Positions 46,305-58,108 of a DNA stretch of 64,000 bases are shown here, piece after piece. The stretch lies in contig ML681992.1 in the NCBI GenBank assembly GCA_007922195.1, positions 43,364,661 through 43,428,660 on the forward strand. The letters are read 5' to 3'. The position numbers and the translations under genes were made by a program. The stretch comes from Podocnemis expansa. Taxonomy: Eukaryota > Chordata > Testudines > Podocnemididae. Under the pieces are notes generated by a model, which saw only the letters and a list, made by a program, of their open reading frames with translations, searched no databases and had not been told where the DNA came from. Positions within the stretch are counted from its first letter, which is position 1, and each line of letters starts with the position of its first letter.

Positions 46305-47125
46305 AAGAGGTGGAGGAGTAGCAGCACTACATGTAAAAGAGCTTTATAACTGCGGAGCTCCACTATGAAAGTGGAGACAAGCCTGTTGAAAGTCTCTGGG
46401 TTAAGTTTAGAGGAGAGTGCAACCAGGGGGATGTCGAGTTGGGTGTTTGCTATAGACCACCAGACCAGAAGGAGGAGGTGGATGAGGCTTTCTATGGACA
46501 ACTAGCGGAAGTTTCCAGATCACGGGCCCTGGTTCTTATGGGGGACTTCAGTTACCCTGACAGCTGCTGGGAGGGCAATACAGCAGTGCACAGACAATCC
46601 AGGAAGTTTCTGGAGAGCGTTGAGGACAACTTCCTGATACAAATGCTGGAGGAACCAACTAGGGACCTTGCACCTCTTGACCTGCTGCCCGCAAACAGAA
46701 GAATTGATCAGGAAAGTAGAAATGAATGGCAACATGGTCAGCAGTGACCATGAGATGGTAGAGTTTAGGATCCTAATCAAAGGAAGAAAGGAAAGAAGCA
46801 GAAAACAGACAATGGACATCAGAAAAGCAGATTTTGCCTCCCTCAGGGAACTGATGAGCAGGATCCCTTGGGAAGCTAATCTGAAGGGGAAAGGTGTCCA
46901 AGAAAGATGGCTGTATTTTAAAAAAAACCCTACTAAAGGCACAGGAAGATACGATTCCAATGTGCAGAAAGAACAGCAAATATGCAAGGTGCCCAGCGTG
47001 GCCTAGCAGAAAACTCTACAGTGAGCTAAAACACAAAAAGGACGCTTACAAGAAGTGGAAGCTTGGACAGATGACTAGGGAGGTGTATAAAGATATTGCT
47101 CAGGCCTGCAGGGATAAAATTTAAG
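46305..47125 (+). pseudogene. CR1 ORF2, remainder of endonuclease, 3' deleted
   Basis: Resumes with GGGVAALHVKEL, then GVCYRPPDQKEEVDEAF, LVLMGDFSYPDSCW, SSDHEMVEFRIL and AYKKWKLGQMTREVYKDIAQ, the endonuclease and following linker of CR1 ORF2, in three shifted frames. MGDFxYPD and SDHEMVEF are catalytic-domain blocks of the endonuclease. Homology stops at about 47125 before the RT. Confidence 0.85.
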
Positions 47126-47610
47126 TTTGACTGCTTTTGGAGGGGCATGTTAAACATGCACATACTAAACTCTGTCAACACACACATACATTACACACAG
47201 ATCTATAAACAGCAGCACACTCATTATTTCAAAGGAAATTATGTATCCTGGTGCCATCTGAATAAACATATCCACAAGTATTGGGCTGTGACAAGGTTAC
47301 AGTACTCCTTCAGTCCTGCTGTCCTTGCCACTCTCCAAGGGCTGGAGGATTTCTGTGCCCCTCTCAATTATCGAATGAGTCTGTGCCACTGCTAGCCCTT
47401 CCCCCACTTGCATGCCTCTGCCTGCAACCCAAGGTGCTTCACAATGCTTTGCTGTGGTAGGTCTTGGCCTGGGATCCAGGCCATCTCTGCGGAGGGCAGG
47501 GCCCAGGCCAATTAGCCTATGGGGGCCCCCAGCCTCCCCCTCATGCTTGCACCCCACCCCTTTGCCTTTGGATTGCCGAAAAGTCTAAAATTTAATTTAG
47601 CAAGATACAA
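47126..47610. other. No recognised feature
   Basis: Begins where CR1 homology stops; no repeat or gene identified. Confidence 0.4.
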
Positions 47611-47614
47611 GCTT

Positions 47615-47850
47615 TGTCCAGGATTGGAAGCGACCTCATGAGTCCAACCCCCTGCTAGAAACAGCACCACTCCCACTAAGTCATCCCAGCCAGTGTTTTG
47701 TCTAACCGGGCCTTAAATGTTTCCAAGGATAGCGATTCCACCACCTCCCTAGGTAACCCATTCCAGTGCTTCACCACCGTCCTACTGAGAAAGCTCTTCC
47801 TAATATCCAATCTTGACTGCCCCAGCTGCAACTCAAACAGGCCTGGTTGC
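47615..47850 (-). mobile_element. CR1 LINE 3' fragment
   Basis: 'cctcatgagtccaaccccct', 'ccaccacctccctaggtaac', 'ttccagtgcttcaccaccgt' are the complement of the CR1 ORF2 C-terminus and UTR. Confidence 0.75.
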
Positions 47851-48009
47851 AGAGCAAGTGGTGATAATCCATTACTGGTCTGGATTGTACCCTGAACACC
47901 AGCATTTGTATCGCTAATTTTTCTGTTGTCAGCTTTCTGGTTCGGGTTGGTTTTGGTCAGTCCTGAAGATATGTTTTTTTGTTTACACTTCTTGCCTTTT
48001 TTGATTGTA

Positions 48010-48160
48010 TGATCATCCCCATTTTATAGTCCAGAAGAGGGAATGACTTACCTGGGACGCACAAAAAATTTGTGGCTTCAGTTCCTGGATCTTACATATC
48101 TCCTCAGTTCTAGGACAGTGTCTTAAACCACCAGACAGTCTTTCCACACATGCAGATTAG
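48010..48160 (-). mobile_element. CORE-SINE/MIR-like relic
   Basis: 'catccccattttatagtcca', 'gaatgacttacctgggacgc', 'cagtgtcttaaaccaccaga' follow the complement of the MIR/CORE-SINE consensus. Decayed. Confidence 0.55.
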
Positions 48161-48400
48161 ATCCACTGCTTTCTCATAAAGGTGTTGGCAGGTATTTGCA
48201 AAAGCACCCAGCACTTCTGTAACTTTCCACAGGATGTATGATAAGACTCCCATTGATGGCAATGGGGGCAGAGTTAGGCCAGTGTTGAGTGCTTTTTAAA
48301 ACCATACCCATAAAGTCTGTGCAACTCTTAGGATCTCTGTTCTCTTTGTAGAAGTTATCAAAACATGTTAAAAGTTTAACAGGGAGTTCATACTGTGGAG

Positions 48401-49564
48401 CAGTGGTTCCCAACCAGTGTGCTGGGGCACACTGGTGTGCCATGGGAACACCCAAAGTGTGCCGCAAGCATGCCCGAGAGCTGGAATTAAAGCTCCCTCC
48501 CTGCTCAGCCCAGCCACCTGGACTGTGCAGGGCTGGGAAAAGGCAGGGGTTAAAGTAAGAGGGAAGGCACCAGAACACAGTTCCAGGGTCCCCTATTTTT
48601 AGGCAGGCAGCATTCTGGCCCCCTAAAAATAGAGGAGGCACTAGAACAGGGAGTTCCAGGGGTCCCCCTAAAAATAGCAGAAGCAGCCCCAATGCACTGT
48701 TCAGGTGGCTCCACTTTCAACCTGGCTCCACCTTAAGCGAAGCCAGTAAAGAGCTGGGGGAGGCCGAGAGCGTGTGAATCTCCCCCTGCAGGGGGGAGCA
48801 GCTTCTATCAATCAGCCTGCAAACAGCCAAGGTAAGGGCTTTGGGTGGGGAGCTGCTGGGGGTTGTGTGGGGTAGGGGTGTGTGTGCATGTGTGTGTGTA
48901 GCAGGGGTGGGTGGGACTGGATGTGTAGCAGAGAGTGTATAGCTGGGCTTGTGGGGTGTCTGTTTGGTTGGGGGGTGTAGTTGGGGGCTGGAGGCCTAAT
49001 TCTGGTCCCTGCAGTGATGGGAGGGTCCATCACAGGCAGCCGGAGGCTTGGGGAGGGGAGGACGGGACCCACTGGTGTAGGAGGGAGCAGCAGTGGGGTG
49101 AGGATTTGCCCTGGGTGGCAGGGAGCCACTGTGGAGAAGGGGGAAGTGGGTGCTGCACCATGCTCCCCTGCCCTACCTTCCCACTCCCCAGGCTTCCCCC
49201 TGTCCCTCCACAAAGCCACTCTTGTTCTCCCTTCCTCTCTCGCCACCCTTGTGCTGTTCCCCACATCTGCCCTTGTCCTCTTTTGCCACCCCTCCCCTGC
49301 TGTGCTCCCTACACTTACTTTTGCTACTGCACACGACTCCTGATCTCCCCTGTTTTGCCACCCCTTCTCTGCCACCATACTACCCAACATAGCAGCATTT
49401 CCGAAACACTGTGCCATGACTCATGAATATTCATAAGTAATTTAAGTTAATTTGCATATTTGTGCGGTTTTTGGGGGGTTTTTTGTTTTTTTTATGGTGG
49501 TGTACCTCGAAAAATTTGAAGGTAACAAGATGTGCCACGGCAGAGAAAAGGCTGGGAACTACTG
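48401..49564. mobile_element. Charlie-like hAT element, 1.16 kb
   Basis: Starts CAGTGGTTCCCAACCAG; its end, complemented, reads CAGTAGTTCCCAGCC. CTGTGGAG (48393-48400) and CTGTAGAG (49565-49572) form an 8-bp duplication with one change. The interior is GC- and pyrimidine-rich with a short (TG)n near 48880-48900, giving long low-complexity frames on both strands (up to 201 codons) that show no transposase motif. Near the right end 'tgtgccacggcagagaaaag' mirrors the left 'ggtgtgccatggga'. Confidence 0.85.
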
Positions 49565-49615
49565 CTGTAGAGGCACCAGAATCTCTCTGCCATAAAAGAG
49601 AGGTTAAGCTTCTAT

Positions 49616-50043
49616 GGGTATGTCCACCCGTCTCTTTTATTTTGAAATAACACTGGTTATTTCTAAATAAAAAAGATTAGGCCCACACAATGTTTTCTTA
49701 TTTCAAAATGACGGACTCTGTCATTTCAAAACAGCTTAAACCCCATTAATTTCAAAATGGTTGTTATTTCAAAATGGTTATTTCCAAATAACACCGTCTG
49801 GACATGTTGTCTCGAAACAACACCATTGTTTCAAAACAACTGTTTCAAAACAACATGTCGAAACGGCCTTATTTCGAAATAACCATTTCAAAATAACAGC
49901 CATTTCGATAGCAGGCTTTGCCTTAATTTGAATTAACATTTTCTTAATTCAAATTAACTTATTTCAAAATAAGGACTTTATTTCGAAATAACGCATTTTG
50001 AAATAACTTACTTTGAAATAACGATGTATGTGTGGACATAGCC
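49616..50043. mobile_element. Palindromic-word MITE, TTTCGAAA family
   Basis: Ends GGGTATGTCCACCCG and the complement of TGTGTGGACATAGCC; TAT duplicated at 49613-49615 and 50044-50046. Interior of TTATTTCGAAATAA and TTTCAAAA words. It lies about 50 bp right of the hAT element. Confidence 0.85.
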
Positions 50044-50440
50044 TATGATAGTGAAGCACTGTGATGTAAAAGAAGTAAGTGCTATAAAAAGATGGCATAA
50101 AATTTCAGGGGCTTTACATCACTCCAGCCAAGATGCAGAATGTTACTTTCTCAACACAGAAAGGCAAGCGATGGACTTCTGCTGTCAGTTCCCTTATGGA
50201 ACATTCAGGAGACTAGAACTGGGCATACAATAAATTCACCAGAAAGTACATTTTTCAAGACACCAAAATTATTTGGCAGTTCAAGTAGAATCCAATAAAT
50301 AGATATGGAAGAAAAAGATTTTAGAGTCAAAATGTTTCATGTAAAAAAGTCTAGCCAGTTACTTGACTACATGTATGGTTCAATATTAGTTTGTTTATCA
50401 AAGACAGCAACACAACATGAAAAGGAGACATATAAACAAC

Positions 50441-51500
50441 TGTGACAGAATACATGCCCCCATGTTCACATCTTACACAATATTGTGATAATCTTTCACC
50501 AAGGTATCATTTGAAACCTCATAACTTTCTGATCAGTGATATCATGATGAAATGTATGTATGAAATTCTCCTGTATAATGCTATTTGCCCACATTCAAAA
50601 CCCTCTCGCCCTGCGAAGGCAGCAGTTGTCAAACAGATCTGCCTTGAGCAAAGGAACATATGCTTGTCTTAATTTGTATTTAAGCAATTAACTGTCTTCA
50701 AGCATAAAGGGAAAGAAAGAAGAACAAAGAAAGCTCACACAGGTGGAAAAACCCAGCAGGGAACATCCTTCCACACAGACTCTTTATCTGCTAGGTCTCA
50801 GCTGGAAACGTTTCTCAAAAGAGGGATTGAAACTAGAAAAAAATGCGATCGCTCTCAAACACTCTCTGTCTCTGGCATCACCCGTAAAATGACACAGGAA
50901 AACAGCTGTGGGACTTTGGAGGAAGGAAGTCAAGAGTGACCTAAAAATTCTAGTCAGTTATAGAGTTGGAGCCATGTGATGAGAACCTTTACCTTGGATA
51001 TAATCTGGTTTAAGAATACACTAGAAGCACTCATCTTTATTTTTCTTGAAGCCATTTTGACTTTTATGCCTCATTACTTGTACTCACTTAAAATCTTTAT
51101 AGTCAATAAAGTTGTTTAATGGTATCATCTAATCCAGTGTGTTTGAGTCAAAGCGTCTGGGTAACTTCATTTAAGATGGTGCGTATTATTCCTTTAAGAG
51201 TGTGAAAAACTCAATATTTCTTGACTTGTCTGAGAGACAGCTGAACAGTGCAGGACATACATTTGTGGGGGAAGTCTGGGACTGAGAGTGTATTGGGGGT
51301 CATCCTGTGGTTTGAGAACAAAAATGTGGCTGATAGGCTGCAATATGCACAATCATTGGAGAGTGACTAGCACGCTGGTGGTTGTTTGAGGGCAATCCAG
51401 GTTGGAAGCTACAGCAACAAGGCATTATAAAGACAGCCCAGATTATGGGACAGGGTAAAATAGCCACTGACTAGTCTGGATCGTACCCTGGTGTATCACA
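50441..51500 (+). mobile_element. LTR-like element (putative solo LTR)
   Basis: About 1.06 kb bounded by TGTGAC and ATCACA, the TG...CA inverted ends of an LTR. An AATAAA signal lies at 51105-51110, about 390 bp before the end. The sequence resembles an interspersed repeat I associate with turtles. Flanks ACAAC and ACCAT do not give a convincing duplication, so the ends may be off by a few bases. No internal retroviral genes. Confidence 0.5.
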
Positions 51501-51642
51501 ACCATCCTTTCAGGGAAGCAACAGCCCAGCTTGAGGTCTGCTTCCAAAACATGCTCTCAAAGTCATCTGTATTTACACTGTGGTCATTTAAAAGCTAAAA
51601 AGCAATTTACACATTGCCAAGATTAAATCTAGATATCTGCAC

Positions 51643-52055
51643 AGCTATGTCTACACTTGCAAGTTAGTTTGAATTAAGGAGGCTTAATTCAAACTAACTT
51701 AGCACCTGTCTACACTAGGCTTTTGTTAGTTCGAACTAAGGAATTCCTTAATTCAAGCTAATGAAAGCTTAGTTCGAACTAGTAAGACCTGCTGATTAGT
51801 TTGAACTAAGCCCTTAGTTTGATTGTTAGTTCAAACTAAGGACAATGTAGACAAGAATTAGCCCTTAGTTCAAACTTAATAAGTTTGAACTAAGGGCAGT
51901 TAGTTTAAATTAACAAAGTGGACTAATTAGAACTAACATTAGTTTGGATTAGTCCACACTGTTAATTCAAACTAATACACCTGAGTTTAGTTCAACTCGA
52001 ACTTATTAGTTCAAATTAACAAATTCAAGCTAACTTTTCTAATGTAGACATAGCC
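51643..52055. mobile_element. Palindromic-word MITE, TTCGAA (AGTTCGAACT) family
   Basis: Ends AGCTATGTCTACACTTGC and the complement of AATGTAGACATAGCC. Interior of AGTTCGAACTAA words decayed at the central CpG. Flanks CAC and TCC do not match. Confidence 0.8.
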
Positions 52056-52671
52056 TCCCAGTGTACCATCCTGCATCTTCCTTATCTTTCTTTTGGATAC
52101 CACATCCCTGGTACCAGTGACCCACAAATACGCCCTCTAGCTGTAGCAAGACATACTGTACATACATTCTATTTCTAAGGAGTGTTGTATTTGCTTGTAC
52201 CAAGATTAGAGCTGTATTGCACAAAGCTGTATGCAATATGCCTTAGCATGAAGGAACAGCATTCCAGGGAAAGTATAATACAGTTAATAGTGGTACAATT
52301 TAAGATAACTATCCAACATTCATAAATGATTTAATGTGAACAATATTAATATTCAGCATGTAATACATACTAATGTGGTGTTTCATACAAATATCATACA
52401 TGCATATTGCCTAATATTAAGAAAAACTAAAGCATTTCAGTGTGAATTGAACCAAGAATGTATTCAGATTTTTTGGTTCAGTCTCCAAGCAGGAAATAAA
52501 AAGAACCAATTTACTGAACTCTACTGGCTTTAAATGCTGACAAACAGATAATTATTGTAATTATGGTTAAAAAGGTACAAGTTCTTCCTAGGTATAGTAT
52601 GTTATCACCTTAAATCTTATTTATGTTTATAATCCAAACAAAAGTGAACTTGCATTCTATTTTGAAGAATA
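52056..52671. other. No recognised feature
   Basis: AT-rich; no gene or repeat identified. Confidence 0.4.
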
Positions 52672-52685
52672 CTAAATGTTATTGT

Positions 52686-53137
52686 AAAAAAGGCAAGGAG
52701 TCTTGTGGCACTTAAAGACTAACAGATTTCTTTATCGCATGAGCTTTCATGGGAGAATATCCCACTTCACCAGACGCTTTGAAGAGGGAGAACTTACAGA
52801 ACTGGATGAAACTAAATGCAGGGAAGTGTAAGACATGGGATCAGGTCATACTGCAACAGCAAATCAGAGCATTTGTAAGGATTCAAACACCAGGAAACAG
52901 CATACAGAGGGAGGGTGAAGTAAAGTGTTGCAGTATGACCTGATCCCATGTCTTACACTCCCCTGCATTTAGTTTCATCCAATTCTGTAAGTTCTCCCTC
53001 TTCAAAGCATCCGATGAAGTGGGATATTCTCCCACAAAAGCTCATGCAGTAAATAAATCTGTTAGGCTTTAAGTGCCACAAGAATCCTTGCTTTTTTTGC
53101 TTTACTAGACTAACAAGGCTGCCCCTTTGGAACCTGG
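52686..53137. mobile_element. Inverted PLE dimer with 14-bp duplication
   Basis: The left half (52686 to about 52915) is minus sense and the right half (to 53137) plus sense. Both include the 'gcatgagctttc...cacttc' segment and the 'ctgatcccatgtcttacact' segment. CTAAATGTTATTGT is duplicated exactly at 52672-52685 and 53138-53151. The left end starts in the A/T tract; the right end reaches the true terminus ('ggctgcccctttggaacc'). Hammerhead cores are mutated in both halves (CCGATGA at 53011). Confidence 0.85.
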
Positions 53138-53151
53138 CTAAATGTTATTGT

Positions 53152-56100
53152 GACTCCTCAGTAGATGGTGCTATTATCAAAGTTAGCATCTCAACTGGTT
53201 ACGCAACAAGTTCAAGGTAAATGTGTCTAGTCTTTTGTGTCTAGCTGACCATTAATCTTTATGGAGTTTGTTGTTTAAGCTGCAGTATCAGAAAGGCTTT
53301 CAGTTGCTTTGTTACGATTCCTCAACTGAACTGTATTTAGAGAAAGAGGACTTAAAGGAGGTCAGACACCACAAGTGTAAGCAGACATGTTGTCTGTCCT
53401 AAGTATTCACTTTATACAACTCAATGTAATAATGGTTGTCAGAATCAGACACGTTTATTAAAAGTAAAACTGGCCAAGAAATAGAAACTTCTTCTGCAGA
53501 AAATGCAATGAAATTCCCACCCATTTCAACATTTTGAAATTGTTGATATTTTCTAAACAGCCCTAGTTGAAAGCATGAAAGTTTTAGTTTAGGAAGAGTG
53601 GAGCACCCCAGATTGTTGAAGTATCATGTACCTTCATGGAACCAAGTAAATGGGTGCCTTGCACCACAGGATTTCTGTTGGATTCAATTCCTTTGAAGAT
53701 TTATATATTAGTGGTGGCCCCTACTGCCTCTCTCCATCTGTAGCAGGCCAGACCTTATAAATTGCTAAACTGCCATTTCCAGGTTTAACTGGTGCAATGT
53801 GCTGCAGTTTGCTGTACCTCACTGAAGTCAACCTGGAACATAATGCTAAGGCAGAACACACAACTGCCTGCTTCCCAAGTAGTTCAGCCTGCCAGGGTTA
53901 CATAATATATCTGCTCACATATCCACTCTGACTACTTCTTAGCTTCTGGTTGCTATTCTAGTTGCTAAATATGATCTCTAAAGCCTGGAATGGTTTGGGA
54001 TCCAGTTCACACCGAGACCACCAAGAGACTAGAGAAGACAAGGAGTTGCTCGTGGAGTAAGATACAGGTCAATCTGACCCACAGCACTAGATTCTGGCCT
54101 TCAGTTTTTATGTAACCCTTATTCAGACAAACTCCCATGGACCTAATAACTGGTAATAGAGAAACTATTTTGTACTCCATTGCCTAGCAGGGTTACTGCA
54201 TAGTTACTAAAAGTTTCCTAATTAACTTAATTGCATGAATAAATACCTGTCAATAGAAAGAAATCCTCCATATCCCATGAAGAGAGTGGTTGACATATCT
54301 CCTGAAGCAAGAGCTTTTCTAGTCAACCATTTTTAGACATTTTGGAGTCTGATTTTTAGATGTTTTGAAGTGCGGCAAATATTTCAGGTCTATTTTCACT
54401 TTCAGAATTCCCATACTATAAAGAAAGAATGAAAACTTCATGTTAAAAAAGTCTTAATTAAAGAAGCTCTGCAATAAATTATGTGCACATATTCTCATCT
54501 ATCCTGAGTGGATGGGTGCCCTTGCATAGATTCTCCAGGGGAGATAAATCAGAGTTCTGTAAGTTTTTCACACACAGAACTCCCTCTGAAATTAACGGGA
54601 ATTCCATTTGTAGGAACCAGCCTTACTGAAACAAGAAAATAACATTAGATTTTTGAGGACAAGGCTGATTCTGTGAATAGAAGTCTAGAATTTACACCTG
54701 ATAGGAAATTGGGGGGAGGAGTTTCAGGGAATAAAAGGATCAAAAAAGAGTCAGGAAGACAGCAATAAAAATTAGACCATGAGTTCAAAACTAAACCATG
54801 CTACTGTTGTATCTCCTCTACTGACTTCAAACAAGTACGGAAAAAATCTAAACAGAAGAAATTAGATTGGTTTGCAAAGAACCCTGTCTTGATATATTGT
54901 TCGCAAATACTGTAGTAGAAAGAGAGAGCCTGAGACATGAGGCCTGGTATGAGAGGCCTAATAGGAGGTCCATTGTTGTGGACATACATATGTGAGCATC
55001 AGTCTTTGTCAACAACAAACCTGGCTGGGTGCCATCACTACTGAAACGGGTCTTATGTCTCATTGTGCAGTTCCACGGGGGTATGCTGCGTCAGCTATTT
55101 GTGCAGAGCTGGGGCAGTCTGAAGGAAGAACGGACAGTCCTAGCCAACAACTGACAAGTATTATATGTGTGATAGCCCTTAGGGCTTTAAACTTGGATAT
55201 TAAGTGAAATGATTTCTGATCCCCTAAACAGAACTCATAGTTGAGAAGTAACTAAATGAATTATTCTTGACCAGTAGGAGAATTTTATGAAGCTAAATGT
55301 AAGCAATGTATTATAAAAGTGTGCAATTTTCTATTCTGCTGATGATATACGTCAATCAAACTGAAGGCGAAGTAAGGCAGCACGAAGTCTTCTTATGCAG
55401 ACCACAGCATTTTAAGTTCTTGTGTGCTTGGCACAGTAAATTAGAGAAAAAGTTATGTGAGAGAGAAAGCTGGAGACCCCATTTTTCTAAGACAAAGTCC
55501 TTCTCCATCATTACGGAGCAGCAAAAACTGCTCAGTTGGATGACAACTGCTGTACAAACATGAACACAGAGGCCCATCAACACCTTTTCATTGCTCTCAT
55601 TAATCTCATCCTCAGCGCTGATATCAACATGACGTTTCTTAAAAATTCAATTGATTTTTTAATACTTTATGAAATACCCTTTCCATGGTACTTTAAAATA
55701 TTATTAGTCTGAACTCTTTTTCACTTATGACCTTTCACAGACATTGCCATGCATTGATTTTCTAGATCTTTGATACCCACTGCTACAGCAGATCCAGCAA
55801 GAGGAGAAAGCCATTATAACAAAGCAACTTTTTTTAAAAAGTCTGGTTTGATTACAGACCATTCAGAGTCAAGTGACTTTCTTATTTTTTCCTGTCTGAG
55901 GTGAAGACCTTCAGGGGAAACGTCAGACAGCATCACCTTATGAACTCTATTCTCCATCTCTCTATTCAGCGCAGATTCATTTATGTCCTAATATTGCCTC
56001 ATAGCCCCTTTATCAATCACCTCCAGCTTTACAAACATGTTTTAGACGAGATGCCTAAGGTCCAAGGCTAATCTTAAACATTCTTTCCTCAGCTAAATGA

Positions 56101-56878
56101 TTTTCTGTCACTTGCCACATCAGACTTCTCTGGAAGCAGCCAGCGTTCATTTGAAAGAAAAAAAAAGTATGTTGTATCAGTGATAAATTTAATCCACCTG
56201 AATCAACAGCATTCAGATATTTTAAAAGATAACTGAGATGCTATCAATTAAAACAAATCTACATTCTTTACACTCAGTTTTCACACATCTGATTATTCGT
56301 GCAGCAGTTAAGCCACTAACCAAGCACATTTTTTCAGCGCAAGAGTCCCAGCAGGAACTCTGTTAACATAGTGCTGAAAAGTACAACTCTTAGGATGTGT
56401 AGTAGAAAGTAATGGTCAGTCCTCTGGACTGTTAGTCCAACCATCCAAATTCACAACTTGGTGGGACATAAATGTTCTTACACCTCATCTGACAGATGAG
56501 AGTCTGTCACTTAATGCATGGAAAGCACTTCTACTATGTAACAAGGGTGGTAAAAGAACCTGCATACAGTAGAAGGAAACCAGTATTATTAGTATGAAGT
56601 GTTAAAAAATAATGAGACAGGCCACCCAGGTTTCTGAATCTTTAGAGTGCATACATGTTAAGTTTTCATCTTTTCTCCACCCCAAGAGGCCTAGATAGGC
56701 TTTTTTTTTTTTAATTAAAGTTGAGATTCATCCCATCCTACTAAAAAATGGGGCTTTAAGAAAAACACAAGATATCACAAGTTGGCAACACTTTGTCCAG
56801 TTTCATCTGTGGCTTTATCTCGAGAGGCACTGAAGAGCTTTCTAAGGGGGATAAAACATTACAATAGTATTCCTACTC
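53152..56878. other. No recognised feature
   Basis: About 3.7 kb without a nameable element or gene. The 71-85-codon frames near 54850-55580 show no known domain. Confidence 0.4.
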
Positions 56879-57240
56879 ACTTGGATACTTGGATGGTCAT
56901 AAAATGTAGAGTGGAAGTAGAATTCAAGTGGCCATCTAGTCCAACCTCCTTTGCTGAGCCAGGAACAAGTATACCTAAACCATCCCTGACGGATATTTGT
57001 CCAACTTTGTTTTTTAAATCTCCAGTTACAGGGCTTCCAGTCTCCCTATGTAACCTGTTCCAGTGCTTAATTATCCCTATAGTTAGAAAGTTTACCCTAA
57101 TATCCAACCTAGATATCCCATGCTGCAGATTAAGCCAATTACTTCTTGTCCTACCCTTGGTGGACATGGAGAACAATCGATAACTGCCCCTTTTATAAAA
57201 ACCTGATACATATTTGATGGCTGTCTGAAGGGAAACAAGT
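56879..57240 (-). mobile_element. CR1 LINE 3' portion
   Basis: The minus-strand frame 57176-56877 includes KGRTRSNWLNLQHGISRLDI and IKHWNRLHRETG, the CR1 ORF2 C-terminus (TRSNGxxLQ...SRLDIRKNF, KHWNxLPREV). Decayed, with the tail side at about 56900. Confidence 0.75.
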
Positions 57241-57247
57241 CAGAACA

Positions 57248-57357
57248 GGTATGTCTACAATAGAGACATAGGTTGACTTAACCTTTCTTTAGTCGATCTA
57301 AGAAAAGCTCTGTCCACACTGGGAATGTCAACTTAAGCCAGTGTAGACAGGGCATAA
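57248..57357. mobile_element. Short GTCGAC-family MITE
   Basis: Ends GGTATGTCTACAATAG and the complement of CCAGTGTAGACAGGGCATAACC around 'gttgacttaac' and 'agtcgatct' words; about 110 bp, an internally deleted copy. Confidence 0.55.
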
Positions 57358-57533
57358 CCCTTATATATTAAAGCGAAGCCAGATTCACAGGATTTCCAGG
57401 TAAAAGTGGCTCAGATAAAACACAATATCAGATAGACTAGCCAGCCCTCCAAACTTTTAAGCCTTGTCTTCACTGACGGGAAGAGAGAGAAGAGGCATGT
57501 TCTGAACTCATGGTAAAAGCCTAGCGAAGACAA

Positions 57534-58095
57534 GAAAAGAAGCAAGGAGTCCTGTGGCACTTAAAGAACAACAGATTTATTTATTTATTGCATGAGCTTT
57601 TGTAGGAGAAAAATCCCACTTCATCTGCAATAAATAAATCTGTTAGGCTATGTCCACACATACATCATTATTTCGAAATAAATTAATTCGAATTAAGAAA
57701 ATGTTGATTCAAATTAAGGGAAAGCCTGCTTTCGAAATGGCTGTTATTTCAAAATGGTTATTTCAAAATAAGGCCATTTGGACGTGTTGTTTCGAAACAG
57801 TTGTTTTGAAACAACATGTCCAAATGGCGTTATTTCGAAACAACCATTTTGAAATAACAGCTGTTTCAAAATTAATGGGGTTTAAGCTGTTTCGAAATGA
57901 CAGTTCTTATTTCGATATGACAGAGCCTGTCAGTTTGAAATAAGAAAACGTTGTGTGGACATTCAGTTTTTATTTCGAAACAACCAGTGTTGTTTCGAAA
58001 TAAAAGACTCGTGTGGACATACCCTTAGTCTTTAAGTGTCACAGGACTCCTTGCTTCTTTTGTTGAACTAGACTAACATGGCTGCCCCTTTGGAA
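57534..58095. mobile_element. Inverted PLE pair, later hit by a MITE
   Basis: The left half ('gcaaggagtcctgtggcact' to 'cacttcatctg') is minus sense. The right half ('aataaatctgttag' then 'ctttaagtgtcacaggactc') is plus sense and ends at the true terminus. CTAGCGAAGACAA (57521-57533) and CTAGTGACGATAA (58096-58108) agree at 10 of 13 positions, a decayed duplication. The MITE at 57646-58024 splits the right half. Confidence 0.75.
57646..58024. mobile_element. Palindromic-word MITE, TTTCGAAA family, in a PLE
   Basis: Ends GGCTATGTCCACACATAC and the complement of TCGTGTGGACATACCC; TTA duplicated at 57643-57645 and 58025-58027. Removing it with one TTA restores 'aatctgttagtctttaagtg', the standard PLE sequence. 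This empty-site test fixes the ends and the 3-bp TTA duplication. Confidence 0.95.
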
Positions 58096-58108
58096 CTAGT
58101 GACGATAA

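Larger units (their letters stand above)
42190..47125 (+). mobile_element. Host CR1 LINE retaining ORF1 and N-terminal ORF2
   Basis: Span of the interrupted element: 42190-44174 and 46305-47125 with a foreign 2130-bp insert between. It has a leader, most of ORF1, and ORF2 through the endonuclease into the region before the RT. It then stops near 47125 with no RT and no CR1 3' end, so it is 3' deleted. That is unusual, because CR1 copies are normally 5' truncated. The left boundary (about 42190-42250) is uncertain. Confidence 0.7.

Noticed and set aside
48812..49426. Long overlapping open frames (up to 201 codons) as genes
   Set aside because: They lie inside a hAT element, exist on both strands at once and are Pro/Ser-rich low-complexity sequence.
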